Shown here piece by piece: positions 61,981-64,000 of a DNA stretch of 64,000 bases (its first letter is position 1; each line of letters begins with the position of its first letter). Under the pieces are notes generated by a model, which was given only the letters and a program-made list of their open reading frames with translations, was not told the DNA's origin and ran no database searches. Made by a program: the position numbers and the translations under genes. The DNA is from Coraliomargarita sp. (lineage in GTDB: Bacteria; Verrucomicrobiota; Verrucomicrobiia; Opitutales; UBA953): NCBI GenBank assembly GCA_024638885.1, contig JAHEJL010000001.1, positions 397,001-461,000 on the forward strand. The letters run 5' to 3'.

Positions 61981-62493
61981 TCAAGCCGGGTTGCGGTGGA
62001 TGACGCTGATGGAGCCGTTGGTCTCGAGGATCACGTGGCGGGCCGCCTCGATGTTGGGGCAGCCGGCCGCGCGCAAGGCCGCCGCCAGCTCATGGTGCGT
62101 GACCTTCTCCTTCGCGAGCACGTGTTCGTCGAGCCGGCCGTCGCGCACGATGAAGACCGGGCGGCCGACGAGCAGCTGCTCGACGAACTTCGAACGGCGC
62201 GCGAGCCACGACATGGCGTAGTTCAGGACGATCAGCACGGTCGCCAGGACGAGCCCGGCCCCGAGGCTGTTGTCCCCGCCGTTCATGGAGTTCTGCACGG
62301 CGTTGCTCAGGATGAGCAGGAGGATGAAGTCCGTCGGGGACATCATCCCGACCTGCCGCCGGCCGGTGATGCGGATGAGCACGACGAGGAAGGCATAGAC
62401 GACGACGGCCCGGAAGAGGAGCTCCAGCCAGTGGAGCTGCGGCAGCATCAGGAACGGGGTGAGGCCGGAGTCGGCCGGGGCTTGGGCGAGCAT
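61981..62493 (-). CDS. DUF421/YetF-family membrane protein
   Basis: FRAVVVYAFLVVLIRITGRRQVGMMSPTDFILLLILSNAVQNSMNGGDNSLGAGLVLATVLIVLNY, VGRPVFIVRDGRLDEHVL. Confidence 0.93.
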   Translation of the reverse strand: MLAQAPADSGLTPFLMLPQLHWLELLFRAVVVYAFLVVLIRITGRRQVGMMSPTDFILLLILSNAVQNSMNGGDNSLGAGLVLATVLIVLNYAMSWLARRSKFVEQLLVGRPVFIVRDGRLDEHVLAKEKVTHHELAAALRAAGCPNIEAARHVILETNGSISVIHRNPA

Positions 62494-62574
62494 GGGGTCA
62501 CGTTAGGTGCGCCGTGCGCGCAGGGCGATAGCGTTTGCGCTTCACGCAGGGCGGACTTCCGTCATCCTGCGCCC

Positions 62575-63759
62575 ATGGCCCGCACCGCCCGCTCCACCGC
62601 CCCCGCCGTCCGTGACGTGCTGATGATGGCGACCCCCTCCAAGAACGCCGACCTCCGCTGGTTCGGCGGCTTCCACGCCTCGGATCCGTTCCCGGCGTTC
62701 TCCGCCGGCGGCCGCCGCGTCGGCCTGCTGCCGGGCATGGAAGTCGGTCGCGCCAAGGAGGAGTCCGCCTTCGACGAGGTGCTCAACCTGACGGCCATCA
62801 TCGGCGACCTCCGCAAGACCAACCCGAAGGCGGGCGTGGCCGATGCGATCGTCTTCGCCGCCCTCCAGCAAGGCATCCACCGCTTCCGCGTGCCCGCCGA
62901 TTTCCCGGTGGGTCTCTTCCAGCGCCTCCGTGAGCTCGGCCTCGAGCTCCATCCGGTCGGCGCCCAGCAGAACGAACGCGGCGCGCCTGAGCTGTTCCCC
63001 GAACGTCAGGTGAAGACGAAGGCGGAACTCGCCGGCATCCGCGCGGGCAACGCCGCCGCGGTCGCCGGCTTCAAGGCCGTCGAGCAGGTGCTCGCGGCCT
63101 CCAAGGCCGACAAGAAAGGCGTCCTGCAGTGGCAGGGCAAGGTCCTCACGGCCGAGATCCTCAAGGAAGAAGCCCAGGTCGCGATCCTGCGCCAAGGCGG
63201 GATGTGCGACATCGGCCTGATCATCGCCCCGGGCGACCAGGCGGTCGACTGCCACTGCTCCGGTTCCGGTCCCGTCCGCGCCAACGAGCTCATCGTCTGC
63301 GACATCTACCCGCGCCACATCGCTTCGCATCACTACGGCGACATGACCCGCACCTACCTGAAGGGGAAGGCCGACGCGAAGCAGCGTAAGATGGTCCACG
63401 CTGTCCTCGAAGCCCAGCGTCGCGCGATCAAGGCGATCCGCGCCGGCGTCACGGGCGCCAAGGTGCACACGGTGGTGCAGGACTATTTCAAGTCGCTCGG
63501 CTACAAGACGGGCCTGGTGAAGGGCGTCTACGTCGGCTTCTTCCATGGCACGGGCCACGGCCTCGGCTACGACATCCACGAAGACCCGGCCCTCTCGACG
63601 CGCAACCCGCTCCCGCTCGTCGCCGGCCACGCGGTCACGGTCGAGCCCGGCCTCTACTACCCGGGCATCGGCGGCTGCCGCTTCGAGGACTGCGTGGTGG
63701 TCACGAAGAAGGGCTGCGAGTTCCTTTCGTCCCATCCCTACAATTGGGAGATCGCCTGA
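62575..63759 (+). CDS. M24 family metallopeptidase (Xaa-Pro aminopeptidase-like)
   Basis: VCDIYPRHIASHHYGDMTRTYLKGK, FFHGTGHGLGYDIHEDPAL, HAVTVEPGLYYPGIGGCRFEDCVVVTKKG; ATG 62575. Confidence 0.92.
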   Translation: MARTARSTAPAVRDVLMMATPSKNADLRWFGGFHASDPFPAFSAGGRRVGLLPGMEVGRAKEESAFDEVLNLTAIIGDLRKTNPKAGVADAIVFAALQQGIHRFRVPADFPVGLFQRLRELGLELHPVGAQQNERGAPELFPERQVKTKAELAGIRAGNAAAVAGFKAVEQVLAASKADKKGVLQWQGKVLTAEILKEEAQVAILRQGGMCDIGLIIAPGDQAVDCHCSGSGPVRANELIVCDIYPRHIASHHYGDMTRTYLKGKADAKQRKMVHAVLEAQRRAIKAIRAGVTGAKVHTVVQDYFKSLGYKTGLVKGVYVGFFHGTGHGLGYDIHEDPALSTRNPLPLVAGHAVTVEPGLYYPGIGGCRFEDCVVVTKKGCEFLSSHPYNWEIA

Positions 63760-63761
63760 GC

Positions 63762-64000
63762 ATGGCCAAAGGGCGGGGCAGGGCGGGTACGCATACGTCG
63801 CTGACGGATGCCGCCCGTCCCGTGGCCGAAGCCCTCGAGCGCCATGGCCGCGTCTCCCGCGGCGTCATCAGCGCGCGCGTCCGCGCGAGCACGCTCTCGA
63901 TCAAGGTGATGAAGCTCGGCGGCGGCCTCCGCGTGACGGTCGTCTCGAAGGGCTCGCGCCAGGAGCTGCACGTCTACGGGATCACGGCCGAACGCGCCGG
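63762..64000 (+). CDS. hypothetical protein, 3' truncated by window edge (possibly DUF2103-like)
   Basis: Open frame MAKGRGRAGTHTSLTDAARPVAEALERHGRVSRGVISARVRASTLSIKVMKLGGGLRVTVVSKGSRQELHVYGITAERAG, directly downstream of the M24 gene. Confidence 0.6.
   Translation, partial: MAKGRGRAGTHTSLTDAARPVAEALERHGRVSRGVISARVRASTLSIKVMKLGGGLRVTVVSKGSRQELHVYGITAERA

Overview
High-GC bacterial chromosome segment of about 64 kb. Gene content and protein style suggest Verrucomicrobiota/Opitutae, but this is inference and no database search was run. The window is densely packed housekeeping and metabolic DNA. I saw no phage, transposon or CRISPR array. Main blocks: (1) origin-type markers: mnmG 3' end, a perfect 20-bp parS-like palindrome, phoBR, and dnaN preceded by a cluster of DnaA-box-like 9-mers; (2) a minus-strand ccsA-like/hemA/sigma54-regulator/PstS-like run; (3) tyrA / aroA-cmk fusion / plsC; (4) purEK, purN-prmA and purF; (5) a 12-kb nitrogen island, porin-urtABCDE-ureABCEFGD, with two strong sigma54-type -24/-12 promoters; (6) mutM, rsmD, rsmE, pdxH; (7) atpBEFHAGDC; (8) a five-gene L-fucose/L-galactose-type sugar oxidation cluster; (9) SRAP, cupin, ROK, GT2, site-2 protease and a RodZ-like gene apparently split by a -1 frameshift at T6; (10) three tRNA-Gly genes with anticodons GCC, UCC and CCC. 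Most promising for follow-up: the split rodZ-like gene, the sigma54/terminator layout inside the urea operon with an almost leaderless urtB, a small His-rich single-pass protein beside urease, a kinase-fold-like orphan protein paired with a NUDIX hydrolase, an identical A-rich leader (ACCAAAAAACA) before the porin and atpE, and the parS/DnaA-box signals. Most very long antisense ORFs in the supplied track are GC-bias artefacts.
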